33,796 nucleotides of DNA from CAZYQW01 sp964649825 (GTDB lineage: Bacteria; Planctomycetota; B15-G4; JADJEK01): positions 1 to 33,796 of the forward strand of contig CAZYQW010000033.1 of the NCBI GenBank assembly GCA_964649825.1, read 5' to 3'. Position 1 is the first letter of the stretch, and each line of letters starts with the position of its first letter. Positions 1 through 7,024 of this stretch are shown here, one piece after another. The notes below the pieces were generated by a model. The model saw only the letters and a program-made list of their open reading frames with translations, had not been told where the DNA came from and did not search any database. The position numbers and the translations under genes are program-made.

Positions 1-148
1 GGATTATCCGGAGGTCATCGTCGTCGCTGGCAAGGCGCGACGACGACCGCGTATTCGAGATACGTCGAGGAGGAGCAACGCAGCAAGCGATGACGAGGGC
101 CCCGGAGAAACGTCAACAACTCTGAATCACACCACTAGACGAGACGGG
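1..148. other. Unassigned left edge with two perfect hairpins
   Basis: I see no convincing gene here. Two perfect inverted repeats stand out: TCGTCGTCGC (18-27) pairs with GCGACGACGA (37-46) around a 9-base loop, and CGTAT (50-54) pairs with ATACG (60-64). One frame stays open across most of the stretch, so it could also be the tail of a gene entering from the left, or a structured RNA. The hairpins lie just beyond the stop codon of the minus-strand gene at 149, so they could act in its 3' end. Confidence 0.3.
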
Positions 149-1546
149 CTACTTGGCGCCGTCCTTGACGTGGAACAACGCGCTCCTCAGGTCGATCGGC
201 TTCTCCGCTCCCTCGCGCCCGACGCGAAGCAGGATCCGCGCGCCGCCGCGTTCATCGAAGTAGTCGATGCGGATCGGGTGGTAGCCGGATGAGAGCGCGG
301 CGTCCGCGGTGCCGTACCAGTTCTCGTACCCCATGTCCTTCCAGTTCTCGGCGATCACCTTCCCGTCGAGTTCGAGCCGCGCCCCGTCGTTCGCGACGAC
401 GAAGAACGTGTAGAGGTCCTCCACGTCCACCTTCAAGTACCCGCTCCACTGCACGCTGAACCGATCGCGCGGAACGCCGCCGCCGGGGCTGCCGTTCTGC
501 CAATCGAAGTCGACCTCGCGATCGACGCGCTCCAGGACCAACGAGCGGAATCGAGGGTCGTTGTAGTAGCGACCGAGCAGACCCGGCTCGAGGACCTTCG
601 GCGCCTCCCGCTTCGATTCCGGGTCACGCGGACGCGCGAACTCGTCGAGCAGACGCCGCGCTCGAGGGTGCCCGGGTGCGATCGCTTGAACGAGCTTCAG
701 GTCCTCGATCGCCGCGTCGAAGCGACCGCTCGCGTGCCGGCAGAGGGCACGGTTCAGCATCGCGTCGACGTCGCCCGGGAAGAGCCGGAGGGCCTCGTCG
801 CAAGCGGCGATCGCCTCGTCCCATCGCTCCTGCTCACCCAACAGGACGCCGAGGTTGCGGTGCGCCTCCGGCAGGTTCGGCATGCGGCGGATGACGGCCC
901 GGAGGTCGCGCTCGGCCGCGTCCCGCCGCTTCTCGATCATCGCCACGTAGCCGCGGTTGTGCAGGATGATCGTCGCGACCTCCTCGCGCGTCAGGTTTCG
1001 CAGGTAGACGCCGCCATCGTCGTCGAACTCGCCGAGCAGCGCACGCGCTTCGGATTCCGAGAACGCGGCGCCGCGACGCGTCATCTCCAGGTTCTCGCGA
1101 TCCTCCCCGTCGTCGTAGCGAACGAAGAAGTGGTTCGGAGCGGCCACGCCGTGGAACGGAACGGACGCCGCTTCGGCGACGATCAGCGCGATCGCCGAGA
1201 GCGACAGGCAATAGCCGCGCCGCGCCGCAAGGACGGAATCGACGTGGAGGGTCTCGATCGAATCGAGCGATTCGACCGACGTGAACCCTCGGTCATCGAA
1301 CAGGAGCTCGCGCATCGCGTCCGTCCGCGCCGCCGCGTCCCCGCCCTGGCAGAGGTCGGCGTAGCGCGCGACGAGCCGCTCGATCCGCGTCCGTACCTGG
1401 TCCGCGTCGAGGTCGGGATGGTCGGCCCGCGCCATCTCGATGCACGCGTCGAGGAGCGAGGCGGCTCCCTCTCCGTCGGCCCTCTCGCCCGCCGCGCGCC
1501 CGCACGTCGGAAGGGCCAGCAGCAGGATCAGGCGTGCGTAGCGCAT
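149..1546 (-). CDS. Exported transglutaminase-like / TPR / PA14 protein
   Basis: 465 residues from the ATG at 1546; a GTG two codons upstream is the alternative start. The N-terminus is a signal peptide (hydrophobic 6-13) ending in LPTC, so it may be a lipoprotein. Residues about 90-145 resemble the SirB1-type transglutaminase-like fold, with Cys113 (RRGYC) and His139 (APNHF) as the likely dyad. Residues about 193-300 are TPR repeats (NLGVLLGEQERWDEAIAACDE is typical). Residues about 320-445 form a PA14 domain (GLLGRYYND, WSGYLKVD, DGARLELDG), a carbohydrate-binding fold. The combination suggests an envelope protein that binds glycans and may process peptides or hold partners; no precise role can be given. 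The gene downstream lies outside the window; upstream is the small LTxxQ protein, 97 bp away on the same strand. I am confident in the domains but not in catalysis. Confidence 0.85.
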   Translation of the reverse strand: MRYARLILLLALPTCGRAAGERADGEGAASLLDACIEMARADHPDLDADQVRTRIERLVARYADLCQGGDAAARTDAMRELLFDDRGFTSVESLDSIETLHVDSVLAARRGYCLSLSAIALIVAEAASVPFHGVAAPNHFFVRYDDGEDRENLEMTRRGAAFSESEARALLGEFDDDGGVYLRNLTREEVATIILHNRGYVAMIEKRRDAAERDLRAVIRRMPNLPEAHRNLGVLLGEQERWDEAIAACDEALRLFPGDVDAMLNRALCRHASGRFDAAIEDLKLVQAIAPGHPRARRLLDEFARPRDPESKREAPKVLEPGLLGRYYNDPRFRSLVLERVDREVDFDWQNGSPGGGVPRDRFSVQWSGYLKVDVEDLYTFFVVANDGARLELDGKVIAENWKDMGYENWYGTADAALSSGYHPIRIDYFDERGGARILLRVGREGAEKPIDLRSALFHVKDGAK

Positions 1547-1643
1547 GGGCACCGTGCTCGCATCACGTTCGATTCATCCAGCGAAAGAGGCCCGAGCCGC
1601 GAGACCCGGACCTCCTCGAGCGCACCGAACGTCGACCGCCCGT

Positions 1644-2045
1644 TCAGCGATCCTGCTCGGCCTTCGCCTTCTCGAGCTGCTTCTTCAGCCGCTCGTTCTC
1701 CTTCTTGAGCTTGTAGTTCTCGAAGCGGAGAGTCTCGACCTCGCTCCGCTCGCGTCCGACGACCGTCTTGAACTGATCGTCGGTCAGCACCCCGTAGGCG
1801 TTCTTCTGGAACTCGACCTCGTGGCTCTCGTGGACGCGGCAGCCCTTGCCCTCGGAGTGGCACATCGTGACGAAGTCGCGGTGCTGTTTCTGATACTGGA
1901 ACACGTCCTTCAACTGATCGGTGGTCAGCTCGAGCTTCTTCAGCTTCTTCACCAGCAGGTCGGTGTTGTCCCAACAGGCCGACGCCGAAGACGCGAAGAA
2001 TCCGAAGACGAGCGCGAGCGAGGAGAGGACGGCGAGCTTCTTCAT
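1644..2045 (-). CDS. Small exported LTxxQ-motif coiled-coil protein
   Basis: 133 residues from the ATG at 2045, which follows a strong AAAGGAGG ribosome site at 5 bases; an in-frame TTG one codon upstream is less likely. A clean signal peptide ends at ASA (about residue 23), so the mature protein is exported. It has two LTxxQ motifs (LTTDQ and LTDDQ), the hallmark of Spy/CpxP-type periplasmic chaperones, and a C-terminal charged leucine-zipper helix (last 35 residues, ENYKLKKENERLKKQLEKAK). Three cysteines lie in the mature part, two of them in MCHSEGKGC. Family membership is a suggestion only: LTxxQ motifs occur in several envelope-stress proteins, and the Cys-rich centre is not typical of Spy. 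It could equally be a structural or metal-sensing protein. Confidence 0.8.
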   Translation of the reverse strand: MKKLAVLSSLALVFGFFASSASACWDNTDLLVKKLKKLELTTDQLKDVFQYQKQHRDFVTMCHSEGKGCRVHESHEVEFQKNAYGVLTDDQFKTVVGRERSEVETLRFENYKLKKENERLKKQLEKAKAEQDR

Positions 2046-2153
2046 CAAAGCCTCCTTTGTTCTTTTCCGTATCGGATCGGGACCGACCGGTAACCGGTAC
2101 GGCCCGGCGAACCGGTCGTTGGACGGTTCCGCGACGGGTTCGATGATACCGTT

Positions 2154-2180
2154 CCGCCGGCCGGATCGATCGGCCGGCGG
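2154..2180 (-). terminator. Hairpin after the alpha/beta hydrolase gene
   Basis: A perfect 10-bp inverted repeat (CCGCCGGCCG at 2154-2163, CGGCCGGCGG at 2171-2180) with a 7-base loop starts 10 bases after the stop codon at 2190. There is no clear U-tract on the minus strand, so it may work as a stabilising hairpin or with Rho rather than as a classical intrinsic terminator. Confidence 0.55.
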
Positions 2181-2189
2181 GGGGCCGAG

Positions 2190-3941
2190 TCAGTCGCGCT
2201 CGGGGGACGCGAACCGGGTGGTGATCCAATCCGCGATCGTGTCCAGCGCCGCGGGCGCGAACGTCTCCTCGATCTCCCAGTACTCCGACAAGGCGCCGCT
2301 GTCGCACGTCTGGAAGAGGTGGTTCAGCGACGCGAGCTCCAGCACCGTGACGTCCGCGTTCCCACCCTTCTTCAACGCGGCCTCGATCGCGGCGAGGTTC
2401 TCCTTCGGTGGGACCTGCACGTCCTTCTCGCCGTTGAGCGCGAGGATCGGGCAGCGGACCTTCTCGAGGGTCGGCCGCGGATCGAACGTGATGAAGAATC
2501 GCGTCCACGGGGACAGGAGCGTCCTCAATTGGCCCCGCACGAGCTCCTCTCCCGCCTCGCCCTCCGGAAGATCTGGATCCTCGGCGAAGACCGCGCGCAT
2601 CTGCGCCTCGAGCTCTTCGTCGGTCGCGTCGCCGGCGTTCCTCAGCAGCGTGAAGAGCCGAGCCTGGGTAGCGCGGTTGGCCTCGATGAACTCCTCGCTC
2701 TGCCCCGCCGCGCGCGCGATCAGCGCCCCCTGCATGTAGAGGATCTCGTCGCCGGGGAGGCCCGGCCCGGCGAGCATGACGATGAACGCGATCTCCTCCG
2801 GAGCGTGGACGGCCGCGATCGGACCGATGAGCCCACCCTCGCTGTGACCGATCAGCCCGATGCGACGAGCGTCGATCTCGGGACGAGAGCGGAGCAGCCG
2901 GACACCGGCGAGCACGTCGCCCGCCAGTTCCTCGGACGTCGCCCCCGGTCGACCCAAGGAGCTGCCGCCGACGCCGCGGTCATCGACGCGCAGCACGGCC
3001 ACCCCGCGCCGCGTCAGGTGGTCCGCGATCACGAGAAACGGCTTGTGCTCGAACAACGTCTCGTCGCGATCCTGCGCCCCGGAGCCGGTGATCAGCACCG
3101 CCCCCGCGAACGGGCCGTCGCCGTCGGGGATCGTCAGCGTCCCGGCCAGCGTGACGTCGCCGTTGTCGAACGTGACGTCCTCGGCGCGGTACGGGAACGG
3201 GGGAACGGGAGTCTGCGGCCGCGCGAGCTCCGGCGGAGCGTCGGCGCGCTTCATGTCGAGCGGCATCGAGACGCCGTGCTGCTCCAAATGACCGTTCAGG
3301 CCGTCTCCGTCCTCCGTCAAGCGACCGGTGTACGTTCCCCCGAACGCGTCGACTCGAATCTCCACCGATCCGTCCGCCTCCGGGCTGATCCGAGAGATCG
3401 GGATCCCACGCGCCCCCTGATCGGGACTGTCGGTGGTGCCGGTGAGTCGGCCATCGTCCTCCTCGGCGACGTGGAACAGCAGGCGCACCTTCATCCCGCT
3501 GACGGCGAGCGTCCCCTCCCACGATCCGACGAATCGTTCCTGACCGGCGACGCGTTCCACCGGCTCGATCGTGCGCCGTGCGCACGACAACGGAACCTCG
3601 ATGCCGCGCTGCTTCCACGTCCCGACCAGCCGATCGTCCTCGAGCCGCGCCACGAACGTCGCGCCCGTCATGCTGATCGAGATGCGGACGTTCCCGTCGT
3701 CGTCGAGCGTCACGCTCGAGATCGGCAGCCCGTACGCGTTCTGGGTCGGGCTGTCGACGGTTCCGATCAGCTCGTCGACGTCGTCGACCTCGAAATGGAA
3801 CACGGTCGGGAGCGTTGCCCCGCCGGCGACGATGTCCCCCTCCCAAGTCCCCACGTACGGCGACCAATCGATCTCGGCGGATTCGCCCGCCGCGGCAGAC
3901 CAGAGTCCGACCGCCAGGGCCAACGTTCCAAGCGCGCGCAT
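2190..3941 (-). CDS. Exported alpha/beta hydrolase with two N-terminal beta-barrel-like repeats
   Basis: 583 residues. I start at the ATG at 3941 because it begins a signal peptide (MRALGTLALAVGLWSAAAGES) and follows GGAAGGGGG; the frame extends 47 codons further upstream without merit. Residues about 25-120 and 135-230 are two related repeats: each opens with WEG, continues to a D-SP-Q-GxPIS segment and ends in a short TG/GH stretch, so the N-terminal half looks duplicated. Residues about 255-575 are an alpha/beta hydrolase of the serine aminopeptidase/dienelactone hydrolase type: oxyanion region GSGAQDRDE, nucleophile Ser367 in GHSEGG, Asp507 in GEKDVQVP, His541 in SLNHLF. It should hydrolyse an ester or peptide bond outside the cytoplasm; the substrate is unknown. 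It lies 149 bp downstream of the thioesterase gene on the same strand and may be separately transcribed. Confidence 0.9.
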   Translation of the reverse strand: MRALGTLALAVGLWSAAAGESAEIDWSPYVGTWEGDIVAGGATLPTVFHFEVDDVDELIGTVDSPTQNAYGLPISSVTLDDDGNVRISISMTGATFVARLEDDRLVGTWKQRGIEVPLSCARRTIEPVERVAGQERFVGSWEGTLAVSGMKVRLLFHVAEEDDGRLTGTTDSPDQGARGIPISRISPEADGSVEIRVDAFGGTYTGRLTEDGDGLNGHLEQHGVSMPLDMKRADAPPELARPQTPVPPFPYRAEDVTFDNGDVTLAGTLTIPDGDGPFAGAVLITGSGAQDRDETLFEHKPFLVIADHLTRRGVAVLRVDDRGVGGSSLGRPGATSEELAGDVLAGVRLLRSRPEIDARRIGLIGHSEGGLIGPIAAVHAPEEIAFIVMLAGPGLPGDEILYMQGALIARAAGQSEEFIEANRATQARLFTLLRNAGDATDEELEAQMRAVFAEDPDLPEGEAGEELVRGQLRTLLSPWTRFFITFDPRPTLEKVRCPILALNGEKDVQVPPKENLAAIEAALKKGGNADVTVLELASLNHLFQTCDSGALSEYWEIEETFAPAALDTIADWITTRFASPERD

Positions 3942-4090
3942 GAGTACCCCCTTCCGGGTGGTTCCAATGAAGAAGAGGCGTCCATTCCTACCGATGCGGT
4001 CGTCATCGTGCCCGTGAGCGTACCCGACGCGGCGTGCCCGAGCTCCGGCCGTCCATGCCGCCGGGGCGTTGCCGTTCGACATCCCTCCGA

Positions 4091-4822
4091 TTACCGACCG
4101 AGCGCCCGCCCGACGATTCCCACCACCTCGTCACTCGCGGAGTCGAGGAAGAAGTGGCCGCCCGGCACGACGTAGACCTCGCTCGTCCGCGTCGTCTGCT
4201 CGGACCAGGCTTCGAGCTCGTGCCGCGACACCGCGTCCGCGCTGCCGCCGAGGATCGTGATCGGCACGTCGAGCGGCGGCTCGGGCGAGCACTCGTACGT
4301 GTCCGACGTCTCGAAGTCCGCGCGGAGCATCGGAAGGAACAAGCGCATCAGCTCCGGGTTCTCGAGCACCTGGACCGGCGTGCCGTTCAGCCGCCGCAGC
4401 TCCTCCTTGAACGCGGCATCCGGAAGGTCGAACACCGGGATCGGTTCACGGACGTGCGGCGCCGCGATCGCCGACGCGAACAGATGGAGCGGCATGGGAA
4501 GCCGCCGCCGTCTCAGCTCGCGGGCGACCTCGAACGCGACCAGTGCGCCGAGGCTGTGTCCGAACAGCGCGAACGGCCGGTCGAGGAGGTCGCGGATCGC
4601 CGGAACCACCGCCGCGATCACCGCCGCCATCCCGGCCAGCGGCGGCTCGCGGACCCGCGTCTCTCGGCCCGGAAGCTGCACCGCGCGCACCTCGATCGAC
4701 TCCGGAGCGAGCGCCGGCCACCGGCGGAACGCGGACGCGCCGCCGCCCGCGAAGGGAAAGCAGAACAGCCGCACGCGCGCACCGTGCCGCGGCTTGACGA
4801 AGGGGAACCATGGATCGGTCAT
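4091..4822 (-). CDS. Type II thioesterase (NRPS/PKS editing type)
   Basis: 243 residues, the usual length for stand-alone type II thioesterases (GrsT/SrfAD-like). The family start LFCFPFAGGGAS is at 19-30, the catalytic Ser90 sits in GHSLGA, Asp196 in GGSADAV and His223 in PGGHFFL. LPGRE at 50-54 is also typical. Such enzymes free carrier proteins of NRPS or PKS lines from wrong or stalled acyl groups by hydrolysing the phosphopantetheine thioester in the cytoplasm. It starts 33 bp after the stop of the hybrid kinase gene on the same strand, so the two are probably co-transcribed. The only NRPS in view starts 20 kb away (24716), so a role there is possible but inferred; it may serve another assembly line outside the window. 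Confidence 0.9.
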   Translation of the reverse strand: MTDPWFPFVKPRHGARVRLFCFPFAGGGASAFRRWPALAPESIEVRAVQLPGRETRVREPPLAGMAAVIAAVVPAIRDLLDRPFALFGHSLGALVAFEVARELRRRRLPMPLHLFASAIAAPHVREPIPVFDLPDAAFKEELRRLNGTPVQVLENPELMRLFLPMLRADFETSDTYECSPEPPLDVPITILGGSADAVSRHELEAWSEQTTRTSEVYVVPGGHFFLDSASDEVVGIVGRALGR

Positions 4823-4855
4823 GCGTCGTCAATCTGCCGCGACACGCCGCCGAGC

Positions 4856-6883
4856 TCAACCGTCGGCCGAAGAAGCGATCTCATCGGCCCCTCGACTCGT
4901 GTCTCGTCCGAACGACTCGCTCAAGCGCTCTTCCAGGCGCTTGACGGTGAACGGTTTCTGGAGCAACGGGCCGCTGTTCCGTTCCAGCCCCTGATCCGCG
5001 AGTTCATCCGCGGCGTACCCGGACATGAAGATCACCTTCAAGTCCGGCCGCGACGTCCGCAGCCGGCGCGCGAGCTCGGGACCGCTCATGATCGGCATGA
5101 TCACGTCCGTCAGGAGCAGATCGACCTCGCCTCCACGCTCCGCGAACAGCCGCTCGGCCACGTCGGGAGAATCCGCCTCGAGCACTCGGTATCCGTCACG
5201 ATGGAGGACGACACGCACGAACTCACGGACCGCCGAGTCGTCCTCGACGAGCAGGATCGACCGCGCGCGGGCCTCGCACGGCATCGGTTCGTCCTCGACG
5301 TCCAGCGGGTCGGGCGGGCCGTTCACGCGCGGCAGGAAAACGCGGAAGCACGAACCCTCGCCGACGCGGCTCGCGACGACGATCTCGCCGCCGACCTTCT
5401 GGGTGATCCCGTACACGGTCGCCAGCCCGAGCCCCGTTCCCCTCCCCGGAGGCTTGGTGGTGAAGAACGGATCGAACAAGTGAGCGAGCGTGTGCGAGTC
5501 CATCCCGGTGCCGGTGTCGCTCACGCGGAGCTCGACGATGGGCCCGGGAGCCATGCGGAGGTCCCGCGCCCGCGCCTCGTCGAGCTCGCCGTCGGCGACG
5601 TCCACCGTCAGCGTGCCGCCATGCAGCATCGCGTCGCGCGCGTTGACGGCGAGGTTGACCAAGATCTGCTCGATCTGGCCCGGGTCGGCGCGGACGCACG
5701 CCTCGGCATCTCCCACGTTCAGCCGGAGCTCGATCTGCTCGCCGATGAGGCGCCGGAGCAGGTCCACGAGGTTGCGCGCGACCTGGTTCAAGTCGACCAC
5801 GCGCGGCGTCCCGACGTTCTGGCGGCTGAAGACGAGGAGCTGTCGCGTGAGGCGCGTCGCACGCGCGGCGGCTTGAGAGATCTCGCGCACGTACCGGAGT
5901 CCGGGAACGTCGGCGGCGAGCTCTCCCTCCAGCAGCTCGCTGTAGCCGCCAATCGCGGTGAGGAGGTTGTTGAAGTCGTGGGCGATCCCGCCGGCGAGGC
6001 CGCCGAGCGCCTCGAGCTTCTGCGCGCGCAGGAGCTGCAGCTCGACGCGCTTGCGCTCCTCCATCTCCTCCAGGAGCTGTTGATTGGCCCGACGCAGCGC
6101 CTCGGTTCGCTCGGTCACCCGCCGCTCGAGGCCGTCGTGCGCGCGACGCAGCTCGTCCTCGAGCCGCTTTCGCGAGAAGAAGTCCGGGATCTGGTAGTCG
6201 AGTCGCGGCTCGTGGCGCGGATGGGACGCCCGGTACTCCTCGAGCCGCGACTCGATCACTTCCGGGTGCGCCATGATGAACCGGCAATGCTCGTCGCCGC
6301 GAGCGCGACACAGGACTTCGCTCGAGACGAGTTGGACGCCGAAGCTCTCCTCGCACCATCCCGAGGAGTAGCCGGCGTTCATGATGCAGACCGGGAACTC
6401 CGGCTGCTGCCGCGCACGTTTCCACGCGTCGGACTCGAACGAGTAGGGGTGGTCGTACAGCAGGAAGAACTCGCGGTCGGAAGTCGGCGTCGACTGCTCC
6501 GAGATGTCGACGAACGCCCAACCCGCGTACGCGAAGTGCACCGGGCCCGCCGACAGGCGCTCGATCGGGTCCTCGAGGCCCATCTTCGCGTGGAAGTTCC
6601 TCGCGTCCGATTTGCCGATCGCGTGCGCGAGGTCGAAGAGGATGTTGCGCGCGAAATCCTCGGCGTCGGACTCTCGCCCGGGCCCGAACAGCTCGCGGAC
6701 CACGCCGAAGAACTCGACCGACAGGGACGCGGCTCGCACCAGGACGTAACGCTCGCCGAACACCTCGATCGTCCCCTCTTCGGGGACGTCTCTCCGCTCG
6801 CCGAAGTACGACGAGACGACCCGCTCCGCGTCCTCGAACGCTCGCTTCATCGACTCGGGAACTCGAACCGTGCGAAGGTCCAT
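4856..6883 (-). CDS. Hybrid sensor histidine kinase with V4R sensor domain
   Basis: 675 residues, no membrane segment, so cytoplasmic. Residues about 65-215 form a V4R (4-vinyl reductase/XylR-type) small-molecule binding domain with Cys166, Cys177, Cys192 and Cys200; the last two frame the typical CxxxxDxxC segment. A coiled coil follows (about 235-290), then HisKA with phospho-acceptor His302 (HDFNNLL, the NtrB/hybrid type), HATPase with N-box Asn414, DTGTG at 456-460 and GTGLGL at 482-487. Residues about 542-655 are a receiver domain with acidic cluster around Glu547-Asp549, phospho-acceptor Asp593 and Lys643. The start at 6883 follows GAGAGGA. It probably senses a ligand in the V4R pocket and passes phosphate to a partner not encoded nearby. 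The receiver is C-terminal, so an HPt protein or other output must lie elsewhere. The thioesterase gene follows 33 bp downstream. Confidence 0.92.
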   Translation of the reverse strand: MDLRTVRVPESMKRAFEDAERVVSSYFGERRDVPEEGTIEVFGERYVLVRAASLSVEFFGVVRELFGPGRESDAEDFARNILFDLAHAIGKSDARNFHAKMGLEDPIERLSAGPVHFAYAGWAFVDISEQSTPTSDREFFLLYDHPYSFESDAWKRARQQPEFPVCIMNAGYSSGWCEESFGVQLVSSEVLCRARGDEHCRFIMAHPEVIESRLEEYRASHPRHEPRLDYQIPDFFSRKRLEDELRRAHDGLERRVTERTEALRRANQQLLEEMEERKRVELQLLRAQKLEALGGLAGGIAHDFNNLLTAIGGYSELLEGELAADVPGLRYVREISQAAARATRLTRQLLVFSRQNVGTPRVVDLNQVARNLVDLLRRLIGEQIELRLNVGDAEACVRADPGQIEQILVNLAVNARDAMLHGGTLTVDVADGELDEARARDLRMAPGPIVELRVSDTGTGMDSHTLAHLFDPFFTTKPPGRGTGLGLATVYGITQKVGGEIVVASRVGEGSCFRVFLPRVNGPPDPLDVEDEPMPCEARARSILLVEDDSAVREFVRVVLHRDGYRVLEADSPDVAERLFAERGGEVDLLLTDVIMPIMSGPELARRLRTSRPDLKVIFMSGYAADELADQGLERNSGPLLQKPFTVKRLEERLSESFGRDTSRGADEIASSADG

Positions 6884-7024
6884 TGGCGCATCCTCTCGAT
6901 GCTACGACCGCGGCCGATTTCAACAATTCCGCCGCCGAGGTCCATCGAACTTCAGGCGAGTGGTCGATCCGAGGCCGACTCCGTATCATCCCCGACCCCA
7001 CTGGTCGTCCACCGGAGCGACGGA

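Noticed and set aside
1..148. tRNA or small RNA at the left edge
   Set aside because: The hairpins do not make a cloverleaf and no known RNA family is recognised; kept only as an unassigned region.
4034..7024. Upstream extension of the S9 peptidase frame
   Set aside because: It overlaps the kinase and thioesterase genes on the other strand and gives no recognisable protein; the ATG at 7025 has a ribosome site and signal peptide.
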